Assembly (NCBI GenBank): GCA_947178145.1
Contig: CAMWXE010000012.1
Coordinates: forward strand, 18,315 to 82,314
Reading direction: 5' to 3'
DNA length: 64,000 nucleotides
DNA from: an uncultured Lachnospiraceae bacterium
GTDB lineage: Bacteria > Bacillota > Clostridia > Lachnospirales > Lachnospiraceae
The notes under the pieces were generated by a model. The model was given only the letters and a program-made list of their open reading frames with translations. It ran no database searches and was not told the origin of the DNA. Below are positions 1-8,991 of the stretch, piece by piece (the stretch's first letter is position 1; each line of letters starts with the position of its first letter). Both the position numbers and the translations under genes were made by a program.

Positions 1-1
1 G

Positions 2-1474
2 ATTGCTATCGCATATGATTCGCGTTTCATGTCGCCTGAGTTTGCCGATGAGGCAGCTTTGTGTATGGCAGCAAACGGCATCAAGGCGTATGTGTTTGAG
101 TCACTGAGGCCGACACCGGAACTTTCCTTTGCGCTGAGGACGCTTGGCTGCATCTCGGGTATCGTGATCACAGCAAGTCACAATCCGCCAGAGTACAATG
201 GATACAAGGTGTACTGGGAGGACGGCGCACAGATTACGGCACCCAAAGACAAGGATATCATCAGCGAGGTGAAGGCTGTCACAGACTATCATACAGTGAA
301 GACAATGGACAAGCAGGAAGCAATCAATGCCGGCCTGTATCAGGTGATTGGCGGGGAGATTGACGATGCTTACATGGTGGAGCTTAAGAAGCAGATCATT
401 CATCCGGATGTCATCAAGGAAGTTGCGGATGACATTAAGATTGTGTACACACCGCTTTGCGGCACTGGCAACAAGCCCGTGAGAAGAATCCTTTCAGAGC
501 TTGGATTTAAGAATGTGTACGTTGTACCAGAACAGGAAAATCCAGATCCGAAGTTCACGACACTGGACTACCCGAATCCGGAAGATCCGAAGGCATTTAC
601 ATATGCCTTAAAGCTTGCAAAGGAAAAGAATGCAGATATTGTGCTTGCCACAGACCCGGATGCAGACAGGCTTGGCATCTATGCACTGGATACAAAGAGC
701 GGGGAGTACAAGGCATTTACAGGCAATATGTCTGGTATGTTAATTGCAGAGTATATTTTAAGAGAGCGCAAAGCGACAGGAACAATGCCAGAGAATCCGG
801 CGCTTGTCACCACGATTGTTACAACAAATATGACAGCACCGATCACAAAGGAATACGGTGTGAAGCTGATCGAAGTGCTCACTGGATTTAAGTTTATCGG
901 CGAGCAGATCAAATTATTTGAGCAGACAGGTTCAAACAATTACGTATTTGGTCTGGAAGAAAGCTATGGCTGTCTTGCAGGAACACATGCCAGGGATAAG
1001 GATGCTGTCGTTGCAGTGATGTGTCTGTGCGAGGTTGCGGCATGGTGCAAGAAGAACGGCAAGACACTGTATGACATGATGCTTGAAATTTATGAGAAGT
1101 ATGGATACTATAAGGAGACGCAGTATGCTATCACAATGAAGGGGATTGACGGGTCCAGGCAGATTGCAGCGCTTATGGACAAGTTTCGGAACAATCCGCC
1201 CAGAAGATTTGGCGAGCTTGAGGTTGTGCGCGTAAGAGACTATGACAATGATGTCATCACAGAGCTTGCGTCAGGCAAGACCTATCCGACAGGACTGCCG
1301 AAGTCAAATGTACTCTACTTTGATCTGACCAACGATTCCTGGTGCTGTGCAAGACCTTCTGGCACAGAGCCAAAGATTAAGTTCTACATGGGTGTCAAGG
1401 GAACAAGTCTGGAAGATGCGCAGAAGAAGGTAGAGGATCTCACAGGCGAAGTGAAGAAAGTAATCGAAGAATAA
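2..1474 (+). CDS. Phospho-sugar mutase (phosphoglucomutase/phosphomannomutase), 5' truncated by window edge
   Basis: Alpha-D-phosphohexomutase that interconverts hexose 1- and 6-phosphates, feeding nucleotide-sugar and surface-polysaccharide synthesis in the cytosol. The frame is open from base 2 and reads IAIAYDSRFMSPEF before the first ATG (29), so the true start lies upstream. Seen are the phosphoserine loop TASHNPPEYNG, the metal-binding loop ATDPDADRLG, the sugar-binding GLEESYG and the phosphate-binding RPSGTEPKIK near the C-terminus, so all four domains are covered except the extreme N-terminus. It leads a run of glycosyltransferase genes, which fits a precursor role. Whether glucose or mannose is preferred cannot be read from the sequence. 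Confidence 0.92.
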   Translation: MAIAYDSRFMSPEFADEAALCMAANGIKAYVFESLRPTPELSFALRTLGCISGIVITASHNPPEYNGYKVYWEDGAQITAPKDKDIISEVKAVTDYHTVKTMDKQEAINAGLYQVIGGEIDDAYMVELKKQIIHPDVIKEVADDIKIVYTPLCGTGNKPVRRILSELGFKNVYVVPEQENPDPKFTTLDYPNPEDPKAFTYALKLAKEKNADIVLATDPDADRLGIYALDTKSGEYKAFTGNMSGMLIAEYILRERKATGTMPENPALVTTIVTTNMTAPITKEYGVKLIEVLTGFKFIGEQIKLFEQTGSNNYVFGLEESYGCLAGTHARDKDAVVAVMCLCEVAAWCKKNGKTLYDMMLEIYEKYGYYKETQYAITMKGIDGSRQIAALMDKFRNNPPRRFGELEVVRVRDYDNDVITELASGKTYPTGLPKSNVLYFDLTNDSWCCARPSGTEPKIKFYMGVKGTSLEDAQKKVEDLTGEVKKVIEE

Positions 1475-1574
1475 ACGCTGTTGGCAGGAAACAGCAGTCA
1501 AAGAGGATTTGTATGAAGGGGGTAGGGATTTGCAACGCAGATTCCTGCCCACTTTATCAAAGATGGAGTGATAC

Positions 1575-2030
1575 ATGAAAAAATTGTTTGCACAGATTAT
1601 TAAGTTCGGTTTTGTCGGTGGAGTGTGCTTTTTGATTGATTTTGCCATCTCTACGGTATTGTTTCATCTGCTGCGCGGAATGCTTGGCCAGGAGGCGGTG
1701 AGTGCGGCGACAGCAATTGGTGGATTTGTTGGATTTACGATATCTGTTGTGGTAAATTATATTCTCAGTATGCGGTATGTGTTTGAGCGCAAGGAGAATT
1801 TGAGCAAAAGAAAAGAATTTTTAATTTTTGTGATTTTGAGTATAATCGGGTTGGGAATAAACGAGGTCATCCTGCTTGGATGCCGCCGGGCCTATGAGGG
1901 GAGCGCATTTCTGATGGAGACCTTTTATGATGATACATGGTGGTTTGCACTGTCCAAAGTCATTGCGACGGCGGTGGTAATGGTATACAATTTTGTGAGT
2001 AGAAAAATTATTTTGGAAAAACACGAATAA
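1575..2030 (+). CDS. GtrA family membrane protein
   Basis: Small integral membrane protein (151 aa) of the GtrA/DPMS-like family, known to help move or present polyprenyl-linked sugars across the membrane. Four hydrophobic segments are visible: around residues 8-28, 37-60, 77-96 and 122-142. The family pattern FGFVGGVCFLIDF occurs near the N-terminus and VVNYILSMRYVF follows helix 2. A GGAG ribosome site precedes the ATG by a few bases. The next glycosyltransferase starts 15 bases after its stop, so the two are probably co-translated, with this protein supplying lipid-linked donor sugar. Confidence 0.85.
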   Translation: MKKLFAQIIKFGFVGGVCFLIDFAISTVLFHLLRGMLGQEAVSAATAIGGFVGFTISVVVNYILSMRYVFERKENLSKRKEFLIFVILSIIGLGINEVILLGCRRAYEGSAFLMETFYDDTWWFALSKVIATAVVMVYNFVSRKIILEKHE

Positions 2031-2045
2031 CAGATGGGAGCATAT

Positions 2046-3431
2046 ATGTCACTGACACAAAACATAAAAAAGACAATCAATTACAGCAGGAAAAACGGCT
2101 ATGCAGAAACAGTTCTTTCTGTGTGGGAGCGTGTGACAGAGAACTATAGTGCCAATTACACTTATCAGCCGCCAGAGGAAGAAACGCTCCAACGCCAGAG
2201 GGAGGATCACAGCGTGTCCGACATTCAGTTCTCCATTCTAGTGCCAGCTTATGAGACACAGACTGCACACATGGAAGCTCTGATTGACAGCTGTATGGCA
2301 CAGACCTACGGAAACTGGGAGCTGATCATCACAGATGGCAGTCCGGATGACTGTGTGGAGGAGGTTGTAAGAAAATATCAGGATCCGCGCATCCGCTATG
2401 TGAAGCTTGTAGAGAATGGCGGTATCGCTGAGAACACAAACAAAGCGATCGACCTTGCAGAGGGGGATTACTATGGATTGCTGGACCATGATGATCTGCT
2501 CACACCAGATGCTTTGTATCTGTTTGCGCATGCCATAGACGAAAAACGTCCCATATTTGCATATTCGGACGAGGACAAGTGTGACACATCAGGAAAGCGG
2601 TTTTATGACCCGCATTTTAAACTGGATTTCAATTTAGACTTGTTTTTGACCAATAATTACGTGTGTCATTTTACTGTGGTTCAGGCGGAAGTGATGCGCA
2701 AATACCGCATCCGCAAGGAGTATGATGGATCGCAGGATTATGACTTGTTTTTGCGGATTGTCGCGGGATTGCTCCTGAAAGAGCGGGAGAACAGGGATGC
2801 CAGGCCGGTAGAGGACTATATCTTACATGTGCCAAAGGTGCTGTATCATTGGCGCTGTCATGAGAATTCTACCGCTGGCAATCCACAGAGCAAGATGTAC
2901 GCGTATGAGGCCGGCAAGAAAGCGCTGACTGATTTTGCGGCAAGAATGGGGTGGAAAGTGGATGTGCGCCACAATAAACATTTAGGTTTCTATCACATAG
3001 AATACAGAAACGATTTGTTTCATCACAGACGGGATCTGGCTGCGGCGGGCGGTTTTGCTGTGTATCATGGCAAGGTGGCAAGCGGTATCTACAGGGGACA
3101 GCCGCTTGTCTATGCAGGATATATGAATCGAATGGATTTATATCAGGATGTTGCAGTGCTGGATATACGGAATCTGGCTGTCAGCAAGGCGTATCAGGAC
3201 ATTTATCAGGAAGTGACCGGTCATCCATATGAGAGTACGATTTTGACGGAGAACAAAGAACTTCCCCAATGGCTGCGGGAATTAGACAAAAGTTCACAGG
3301 GACGCAGCCAGATTGCAAGGATGAGTGCAGAGCTGTGCCATAGGCTTTCCGCGGCAGGGGGGAGACTACTGTTGAATCCGACCTGTGTTCGTACGGTGAA
3401 GGGCGTAGCTGCTGTATCTGACAACGAATAG
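2046..3431 (+). CDS. Family 2 glycosyltransferase
   Basis: GT-A fold family-2 glycosyltransferase of about 461 aa. The nucleotide-sugar-binding start FSILVPAYET sits near residue 65, the metal-binding region is YGLLDHDDLLTPDA and the acceptor-side pattern is GSQDYDLFLR. An N-terminal stretch of about 60 residues precedes the catalytic domain, and an extra C-terminal domain of about 150 residues follows. I place the start at the ATG at 2046 because the GGGAG at 2036-2040 is its ribosome site; the in-frame ATG at 2034 overlaps that site. It probably adds sugars to the surface polysaccharide together with the next gene. The sugar is unknown. Confidence 0.85.
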   Translation: MSLTQNIKKTINYSRKNGYAETVLSVWERVTENYSANYTYQPPEEETLQRQREDHSVSDIQFSILVPAYETQTAHMEALIDSCMAQTYGNWELIITDGSPDDCVEEVVRKYQDPRIRYVKLVENGGIAENTNKAIDLAEGDYYGLLDHDDLLTPDALYLFAHAIDEKRPIFAYSDEDKCDTSGKRFYDPHFKLDFNLDLFLTNNYVCHFTVVQAEVMRKYRIRKEYDGSQDYDLFLRIVAGLLLKERENRDARPVEDYILHVPKVLYHWRCHENSTAGNPQSKMYAYEAGKKALTDFAARMGWKVDVRHNKHLGFYHIEYRNDLFHHRRDLAAAGGFAVYHGKVASGIYRGQPLVYAGYMNRMDLYQDVAVLDIRNLAVSKAYQDIYQEVTGHPYESTILTENKELPQWLRELDKSSQGRSQIARMSAELCHRLSAAGGRLLLNPTCVRTVKGVAAVSDNE

Positions 3432-3451
3432 AGAGAAAGCAGGGGAGGATT

Positions 3452-4432
3452 ATGGCAAAGTCGACGGTGGTGATCCCGAACTTTAACGGGATCCAGTATA
3501 TAGAGGCGTGTCTGGACAGTCTGTATATGGGAACTGTCAAGGATATGAACGTGATTGTTGTGGACAATGGATCCTGCGATGGAAGCATGGAGCTTGTGCG
3601 CGACAAGTTTCCCCAGGTACAGCTGATTGTAAATAAAGAGAACACAGGTTTCTGCCACGCAGTGAATCAGGGAATTAAAGCAAGCACCACCCCGTATGTC
3701 ATACTCTTAAATAATGACACGAGGGTGGATTTGGCTTTTGTACATGAATTGGAAAAAGTGCTGGACGCAGACACAAATAAGGAAATCTTTTCTGTTTCTG
3801 CGAAACTTGTATCTCTTTATGACAGGGACAAAACAGATGATGCGGGTGATTATTACTGTGCTCTGGGCTGGGCATTTGCGCGGGGAAAAGGAAAAGATCC
3901 CAACAGATATCGGAAAGACTGCGAGATATTTGCAGCCTGTGCAGGCGCTGCGATTTACCGCAGGGAATTGCTGGAAACAGATCGCGTCGGATTGTTTGAC
4001 GAAGCGCATTTTGCCTACTTAGAAGATATTGACATTGGTTATCGGGCGAAAATTCATGGATATATAAATTGGTTTGCGGCAAACTCTATAGTATATCATG
4101 CCGGGAGCGCCACGAGCGGCTCCCGATATAATGCTTTCAAGACAAAAATTGTGGCGCGCAACAGCATTTATCTGATTTATAAAAATATGCCATGGATACA
4201 AATTTTACTAAATTTTCCGTTCTTGTTTGCAGGCTGTTTTATAAAACTTATGTTTTTTATAAGAAAAGGGTATGGAAGGGAATATATTGCAGGGCTTATA
4301 GACGGTGTGAAATTGTCTGTCGGCAGTGCGGGTAAGGCGAATAAACAGAAGGTTAGGGGTTCTCAAACAGCGGCGTATGCCAAAATACAGTTTGCGCTAT
4401 GGAGAAATTTACTAAGACTTTTTGAGGGATAG
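3452..4432 (+). CDS. Family 2 glycosyltransferase (rhamnosyltransferase type)
   Basis: Predicted membrane-associated GT-2 enzyme, 326 aa. The catalytic part starts with STVVIPNFNG and VIVVDNGSCDGS, has ILLNNDTRVD as the metal-binding DXD region and YLEDIDIGYRAK as the catalytic ED motif, as in rhamnosyltransferases of wall rhamnan pathways. A hydrophobic segment near residues 250-272 followed by basic residues could anchor it to the membrane. A strong GGGAGG site precedes the ATG. The gene lies 20 bases after the previous glycosyltransferase, consistent with one operon building the same glycan. The rhamnose assignment is inference from family resemblance. Confidence 0.83.
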   Translation: MAKSTVVIPNFNGIQYIEACLDSLYMGTVKDMNVIVVDNGSCDGSMELVRDKFPQVQLIVNKENTGFCHAVNQGIKASTTPYVILLNNDTRVDLAFVHELEKVLDADTNKEIFSVSAKLVSLYDRDKTDDAGDYYCALGWAFARGKGKDPNRYRKDCEIFAACAGAAIYRRELLETDRVGLFDEAHFAYLEDIDIGYRAKIHGYINWFAANSIVYHAGSATSGSRYNAFKTKIVARNSIYLIYKNMPWIQILLNFPFLFAGCFIKLMFFIRKGYGREYIAGLIDGVKLSVGSAGKANKQKVRGSQTAAYAKIQFALWRNLLRLFEG

Positions 4433-4496
4433 TGTTTTGGGGCGCACTGTATCGTACAAAAGATTAATTGCAGAATTGGGAGAGGAAAGCGATTTT

Positions 4497-5837
4497 ATGG
4501 AAGAAAAAAGGCAAAGGAACATCGCAGGGTTCTACTTGATATTATATATTGTGGCGGCAGTTGTTTTGGTGCTGAATCAGCCATTATATAATCGGACGCT
4601 GCACAGCAATCCGCCCGATGAGGTGGTGCGGTATAAAGTTCCTTTGTACATCTGCAATCATGGGACACTTCCGACAGGCTTTGAGGAGGAGCTCACATTT
4701 GTGGATGTGGATTATACCTATGGATTTTACACACTTCTTCCTCACATTGCGCAGGGATACGCGATGCGTTTTGTGAAGTTGTTTACGGATTCTGAGTTGG
4801 CGCTCTTGTATACAGCACGGTTTGTAAATGTATGTTTTGGCTTGATGATGGCTTATATTGTGGTTTTGATTGGAAAGCGCCTGTTTGCAGATCGACGGAT
4901 GCAGTGGCTTTTCTGCTTTCTGGTGATGTTATTGCCGCAAAGTTTGTTTCTGCATACCTATGTCAATTCGGATTCCCTGTGTCTGCTGTCCACGGCATTG
5001 ATGCTTTATGGACTGATCAGAGGATATGGGGATGACTTTTCTGTAAAATCGTGCCTGATTTTGGCGCTTGGCGTCATTTTGTGTGCACTTTCTTATTATA
5101 ATGCGTATGGCTTTATTGTGAGCAGTATTTTGCTGTTTACAGCGCATTTTTTTCAGCAAAAGGACGGAAAGTGCAGATTTGCATGGGCGTCTTTTTGGAA
5201 GAAGGGATTGTTCATTGCGCTGCTGGTGCTTTTGTGCATCAGCTGGCAGTTTGTCCGAAATTTCCTTCTGTATGATGGGGATTTTCTCGGGATTTCCACG
5301 AAGGAAGCATTTATGAAGGCGGGCGGGACAATCCGTGATACCTATTACAGCAGGGGGGAAAGTTTGTTTGCAATGCTCTTTGGCACTTCATTTTTTCCAA
5401 AGCTTGCAGTGAGTGTGATATCAAACTATGGTTCTGTTTCGATTTATACATGGCCGGTAGTGTATGTTTTTTACCTGCTTTTGTTTACGGTGGGTATCAT
5501 TGGAAGGATTCTGGTGCGGGATAAGGGCAGCGGCCCCAAGGCACTGTTTGTACACGCCAATATGATATTTTGTATGTTGATGCCGCTGCTGCTTTTGGTT
5601 CGGTATGCCTATACCATTGACTATCAGGCACAGGGGCGCTATATTTTACCGGGAATTATCCCATTTATGTATTATGTGTGCAGCGGTATTGAGAGGCTGC
5701 CTGTATGGAGGAGGAGTACAGAGAAGAGAAAGGACATCGCTGCAGCGATACTGTTGGCGGGGATTGCAGCGGCGCTGCTCTTGTCCATTGTCAGTGCAAT
5801 GCCATATTATCTTCAGTCAGATGTACTATGGGAGTGA
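4497..5837 (+). CDS. Polytopic membrane protein, glycosyltransferase (GT-C/DUF2142-like)
   Basis: A protein of about 446 aa with roughly ten hydrophobic segments and a long first extracytoplasmic loop carrying acidic residues (NPPDE, FVDVDYTYG), the layout of lipid-linked-sugar-dependent GT-C transferases. The longest open frame begins at 4422 and overlaps the previous gene, but the GGGAGAGG at 4478-4485 supports the ATG at 4497, just before the first membrane helix. It likely transfers a sugar to the growing glycan outside the membrane. The exact family and substrate are not certain; a DUF2142-type protein is the best match by eye. Confidence 0.65.
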   Translation: MEEKRQRNIAGFYLILYIVAAVVLVLNQPLYNRTLHSNPPDEVVRYKVPLYICNHGTLPTGFEEELTFVDVDYTYGFYTLLPHIAQGYAMRFVKLFTDSELALLYTARFVNVCFGLMMAYIVVLIGKRLFADRRMQWLFCFLVMLLPQSLFLHTYVNSDSLCLLSTALMLYGLIRGYGDDFSVKSCLILALGVILCALSYYNAYGFIVSSILLFTAHFFQQKDGKCRFAWASFWKKGLFIALLVLLCISWQFVRNFLLYDGDFLGISTKEAFMKAGGTIRDTYYSRGESLFAMLFGTSFFPKLAVSVISNYGSVSIYTWPVVYVFYLLLFTVGIIGRILVRDKGSGPKALFVHANMIFCMLMPLLLLVRYAYTIDYQAQGRYILPGIIPFMYYVCSGIERLPVWRRSTEKRKDIAAAILLAGIAAALLLSIVSAMPYYLQSDVLWE

Positions 5838-5882
5838 CATACATTTTGGCGTGCGACACGGCAGAACAAATCAAAAAATAAA

Positions 5883-5911
5883 TTGTATTTTTGCGTCAGA
5901 TATTGTAGAAT
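5883..5911 (+). promoter_or_regulatory. Possible sigma-A promoter before the sugar-phosphate transferase
   Basis: TTGTAT at 5883-5888 and TAGAAT at 5906-5911 are separated by 17 bases. The -10 matches five of six consensus bases and the -35 only three. It lies in the only real gap between the membrane protein and the sugar-phosphate transferase, so an internal promoter is plausible. Confidence 0.35.
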
Positions 5912-5942
5912 ATAAAGGTGATGGTTTGTGTTGACATAAGGT

Positions 5943-7364
5943 GTGGTGAGACAGTTGATAAAGGATAATCAAAAATATTTTAATAAATTGCTTATTCTGC
6001 TCGATGCATTGGGGCTCACATTTTCCTATTGGATCTCCTGGTTTTTGTGGCTCAGCGGATATGTGAAGGAGAATGAATTCGGCACAGGTATTCTGCCAGT
6101 GCAGGTTTATTTTATCGCGTTTATCGCCATTGTACCCGAGTATCTGATTTTATACAGTGCGTTTGACCTGTATACTTCAAAACGCACAGCGAAGACAGTA
6201 TATGAGATTTTTAATATTATAAAGGCGAATACGATAGGACTGCTGGCAATTATGGTAGTGCTGTTTGCCATCAATGTACCGGATTTCTCACGAGGAATGG
6301 TTGGTGTTTTCTACGGGATCAACATCGTGACGGAATCCCTGATGCGAAAAGCTGTTCGGTATGGACTTCGAAGACTTCGCAGGAAAGGTTACAACCTCAA
6401 GCATATTTTGCTGGTCGGGTACTCGCGCGCAGGGGAGGAGTATATTAACAAGATCAAGGCAAATCCCGAATGGGGGTACGAAGTGTGCGGTATCCTCGAT
6501 GACCATGTCCCGATGGGGGCCGCTTATAAAGGAGTCAAGGTGACGGGAGAGATTGATTCGCTGGGCACGATTCTGACAGAGAATCATCTGGATGAAATTG
6601 GCATTACACTTTCCCTGTCAGACTACGATCGACTGGAAAGCATTGTAAATATTTGTGAGAAAACGGGCGTGCACACAAAGTTTATACCAGATTACAACAG
6701 TGTGATACCAAGCAGGCCATATCTGGAGGATTTAGATGGTTTGGCGGTGGTCAATATCAGAAGAGTGCCATTGAACAATATGATGAATATGCTGATGAAG
6801 CGGATATTGGATATTGTGGGGGCGCTGATTGCAATTGTACTGTCCTCGCCGTTTATGCTGGCAGCAGTGATCGGAGTCAAGATGACAAGCCGGGGACCGC
6901 TGATTTTCAAACAAGAGAGAGTCGGGCTTCACAATAAGCCCTTTCAGATGTATAAATTTCGGAGCATGGAGGTTCAGAGCGACGCTGACGAGAAAAAGGG
7001 CTGGACGACCAAAAATGATCCGAGAGTTACAAAAGTGGGAAGGATACTTCGAAGTACGAGTATTGATGAGCTTCCACAGCTTTTTAATGTGTTAAAGGGG
7101 GACATGAGCTTGATTGGCCCGCGTCCGGAGAGACCTCTTTTCGTTGAAAAGTTTAAAGAGGAGATACCAAGGTATATGATAAAGCATCAAGTGCGGCCTG
7201 GAATTACAGGATGGGCACAAGTGAGTGGTTACAGGGGAGATACTTCGATTAAAAAGCGAATAGAGTATGACCTCTACTATATTGAGAATTGGTCAATGTC
7301 ATTTGATTTTAAGATTTTATTCTTGACATTTTTCAAAGGCTTTATCAATAAAAATGCTTATTAA
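5943..7364 (+). CDS. Polyprenyl-phosphate sugar-1-phosphate transferase (WbaP/EpsE-like)
   Basis: Initiating enzyme of surface-glycan assembly: moves a sugar-1-phosphate from a UDP-sugar to undecaprenyl phosphate at the membrane. The 473-aa protein has four N-terminal membrane helices (about residues 15-120), a Rossmann-like CoA-binding_3 region (about 145-260, HILLVGYSRAGEE), and a C-terminal bacterial sugar transferase domain that starts at MKRILDIVGA, with KFRSM, SIDELPQL and SLIGPRPERP as its conserved catalytic patterns. The start is GTG at 5943 or TTG at 5955; neither has a strong ribosome site. The sugar specificity (glucose, galactose or HexNAc) cannot be read. Confidence 0.88.
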   Translation: MVRQLIKDNQKYFNKLLILLDALGLTFSYWISWFLWLSGYVKENEFGTGILPVQVYFIAFIAIVPEYLILYSAFDLYTSKRTAKTVYEIFNIIKANTIGLLAIMVVLFAINVPDFSRGMVGVFYGINIVTESLMRKAVRYGLRRLRRKGYNLKHILLVGYSRAGEEYINKIKANPEWGYEVCGILDDHVPMGAAYKGVKVTGEIDSLGTILTENHLDEIGITLSLSDYDRLESIVNICEKTGVHTKFIPDYNSVIPSRPYLEDLDGLAVVNIRRVPLNNMMNMLMKRILDIVGALIAIVLSSPFMLAAVIGVKMTSRGPLIFKQERVGLHNKPFQMYKFRSMEVQSDADEKKGWTTKNDPRVTKVGRILRSTSIDELPQLFNVLKGDMSLIGPRPERPLFVEKFKEEIPRYMIKHQVRPGITGWAQVSGYRGDTSIKKRIEYDLYYIENWSMSFDFKILFLTFFKGFINKNAY

Positions 7365-7417
7365 AAAATTTGTGCTGACGCCATATTTAGGGCCGATGGC
7401 AGCATGGAGGTTTAAAA

Positions 7418-8935
7418 ATGCAGGATCATGATAATGGTAGCAACAAAAACAACAATATCAGAAAGATGCAAGGCGGTGAGGGCAGGCAGACGTCAAGGTC
7501 AAATGGTCAGTCGAGGCCGGCAGGATCATCGCGGTCAAACAGTCAGCCGCGGAAACAAGTGTCCGATGGTCAGCCAGGACCGAGGAGGCAGGCACCAGAT
7601 GGTCAGCCAAGGCCGAGGAGACAGGCGTCTGCTGGTCAGCCAAGACCGAACGGCCAATCAAAGATAGCCAGGGCGCCAGGGGCAAATGATCAGCCGCGCA
7701 GACAGACATCCAGCAGCCAGCCAAGGCCGTCGGGGCAGGCGAAGCGAGGCGGCAGGCCAGAACCAGGCAGTCACAAAGCGCAGAATGCCCCAAAAGGCAA
7801 AAAGAGGAAGAACGCGAAAACGGTGACACCACAGCAGGCAGCGAAGAAAAAGAGAAGGAAGATTCTGTTGTTTATCACAGAGATTTTCTTGCTTGTGATA
7901 CTGGTAGCTGCGCTGTGGACAGCGAAGAAGGCACAGAATATCACATACGTGGAGATTGATCCGAGTGAAGTTCATATCAATAAAGATGTGCAGGCTGTTA
8001 TCGATCAGGGTACGAGCAGTATGAAAGGGTACAGAAATATTGCACTGTTCGGTGTGGATTCGCGAAACAAACAGCTCGATAAGAATACGCGTACAGATGT
8101 TATTATGATTGCATCCATCAATCAGGACACAAAGGAAGTAAAGGTGGTGTCCGTGTATCGTGATACATGGCTCAACATGACAAACGACAGTTACAGCAAG
8201 GCAAATGCTGCCTACGCCAGAGGCGGGGCTGCACAGGCGATCGGCATGCTCAATATGAATCTTGACCTCGACATTACGGACTTTGTCACAGTAGGATTTG
8301 ATGCGGTGATTGATGTAGTAGATGCGATCGGCGGTATCGAGATTGATATAAAAGAGGAGGAGATCGTTTTTCTGAACAGTTACCAGATATCCATGTCAGG
8401 AAAACTCCTGTTTGTGGATGAGAACGGTGGTGAGGCATATGATGCAGTTGCTGGTGTGGACTATATTCCGATTGAGCATGCAGGACTTCAGACGCTCAAT
8501 GGACTTCAGGCGACGGCTTACTGCAGAATCCGTTATACCAGCGGAGGAGACGCGGCAAGAACAGAGCGGCAGAGAAGGGTTCTCACAGAGATTGCAAAGA
8601 AGGCGATGACAATGAATCCGGCGACGCTCAATAAGATTGCGGATTCGATATTCAGCGAGATTTCCACTTCCCTCTCACTGCCGGAGATTCTGTCGCTGCT
8701 CTCGGATATTGCAAGTTATGAGATTGGCGATACATCAGGTTTCCCATTTAATGACCATGTCAAGTTGAATGGGTTTGTGGGAAATGCCAGTGTTGTAGTG
8801 CCGATAGATCTTACCAAAAATGTGACGTTATTACATGAATTCTTGTTTGACGAGAGCGATTATATACCAACAGAGACTGTGAAACAGTGCAGCCAGCATA
8901 TTGCATCGGATACAGGAGTCTATAGTGGAGAATAA
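7418..8935 (+). CDS. LytR-CpsA-Psr (LCP) family glycopolymer transferase
   Basis: LCP enzymes attach lipid-linked polymers to peptidoglycan outside the cell. This 505-aa protein has an unusual N-terminal cytoplasmic tail of about 145 residues rich in Gln, Arg, Pro, Ser and Gly, made of repeated GQPRPRRQ-like units. A single membrane helix follows (about 149-170), then the LCP domain. The conserved residues seen are DSR near 213, RTDVIM, VSVYRDTW, KANAAYARGG and a C-terminal RIRYTSGGDAARTERQR, which binds the pyrophosphate. A GGAGG site precedes the ATG and an intrinsic terminator follows. Its position after the sugar-phosphate transferase says it ligates this locus's polymer to the wall. Confidence 0.9.
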   Translation: MQDHDNGSNKNNNIRKMQGGEGRQTSRSNGQSRPAGSSRSNSQPRKQVSDGQPGPRRQAPDGQPRPRRQASAGQPRPNGQSKIARAPGANDQPRRQTSSSQPRPSGQAKRGGRPEPGSHKAQNAPKGKKRKNAKTVTPQQAAKKKRRKILLFITEIFLLVILVAALWTAKKAQNITYVEIDPSEVHINKDVQAVIDQGTSSMKGYRNIALFGVDSRNKQLDKNTRTDVIMIASINQDTKEVKVVSVYRDTWLNMTNDSYSKANAAYARGGAAQAIGMLNMNLDLDITDFVTVGFDAVIDVVDAIGGIEIDIKEEEIVFLNSYQISMSGKLLFVDENGGEAYDAVAGVDYIPIEHAGLQTLNGLQATAYCRIRYTSGGDAARTERQRRVLTEIAKKAMTMNPATLNKIADSIFSEISTSLSLPEILSLLSDIASYEIGDTSGFPFNDHVKLNGFVGNASVVVPIDLTKNVTLLHEFLFDESDYIPTETVKQCSQHIASDTGVYSGE

Positions 8936-8946
8936 GGGAGCCGATC

Positions 8947-8970
8947 AGGAACCGAAACCGGTTCCTTTTT
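8947..8970 (+). terminator. Intrinsic terminator after the LCP gene
   Basis: An 8-bp perfect stem (AGGAACCG with CGGTTCCT, loop AAAC) is followed by a run of Ts. It begins 12 bases after the LCP stop codon and separates it from the next glycosyltransferase. Confidence 0.88.
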
Positions 8971-8991
8971 GGCATACGGGGAGCGATAAAT

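Noticed and set aside
7374..7401. Hairpin TGCTG...CAGCA before the LCP gene
   Set aside because: The stem has an unpaired bulge and no T run, and it runs up to the ribosome site; not convincing as a terminator or riboswitch.
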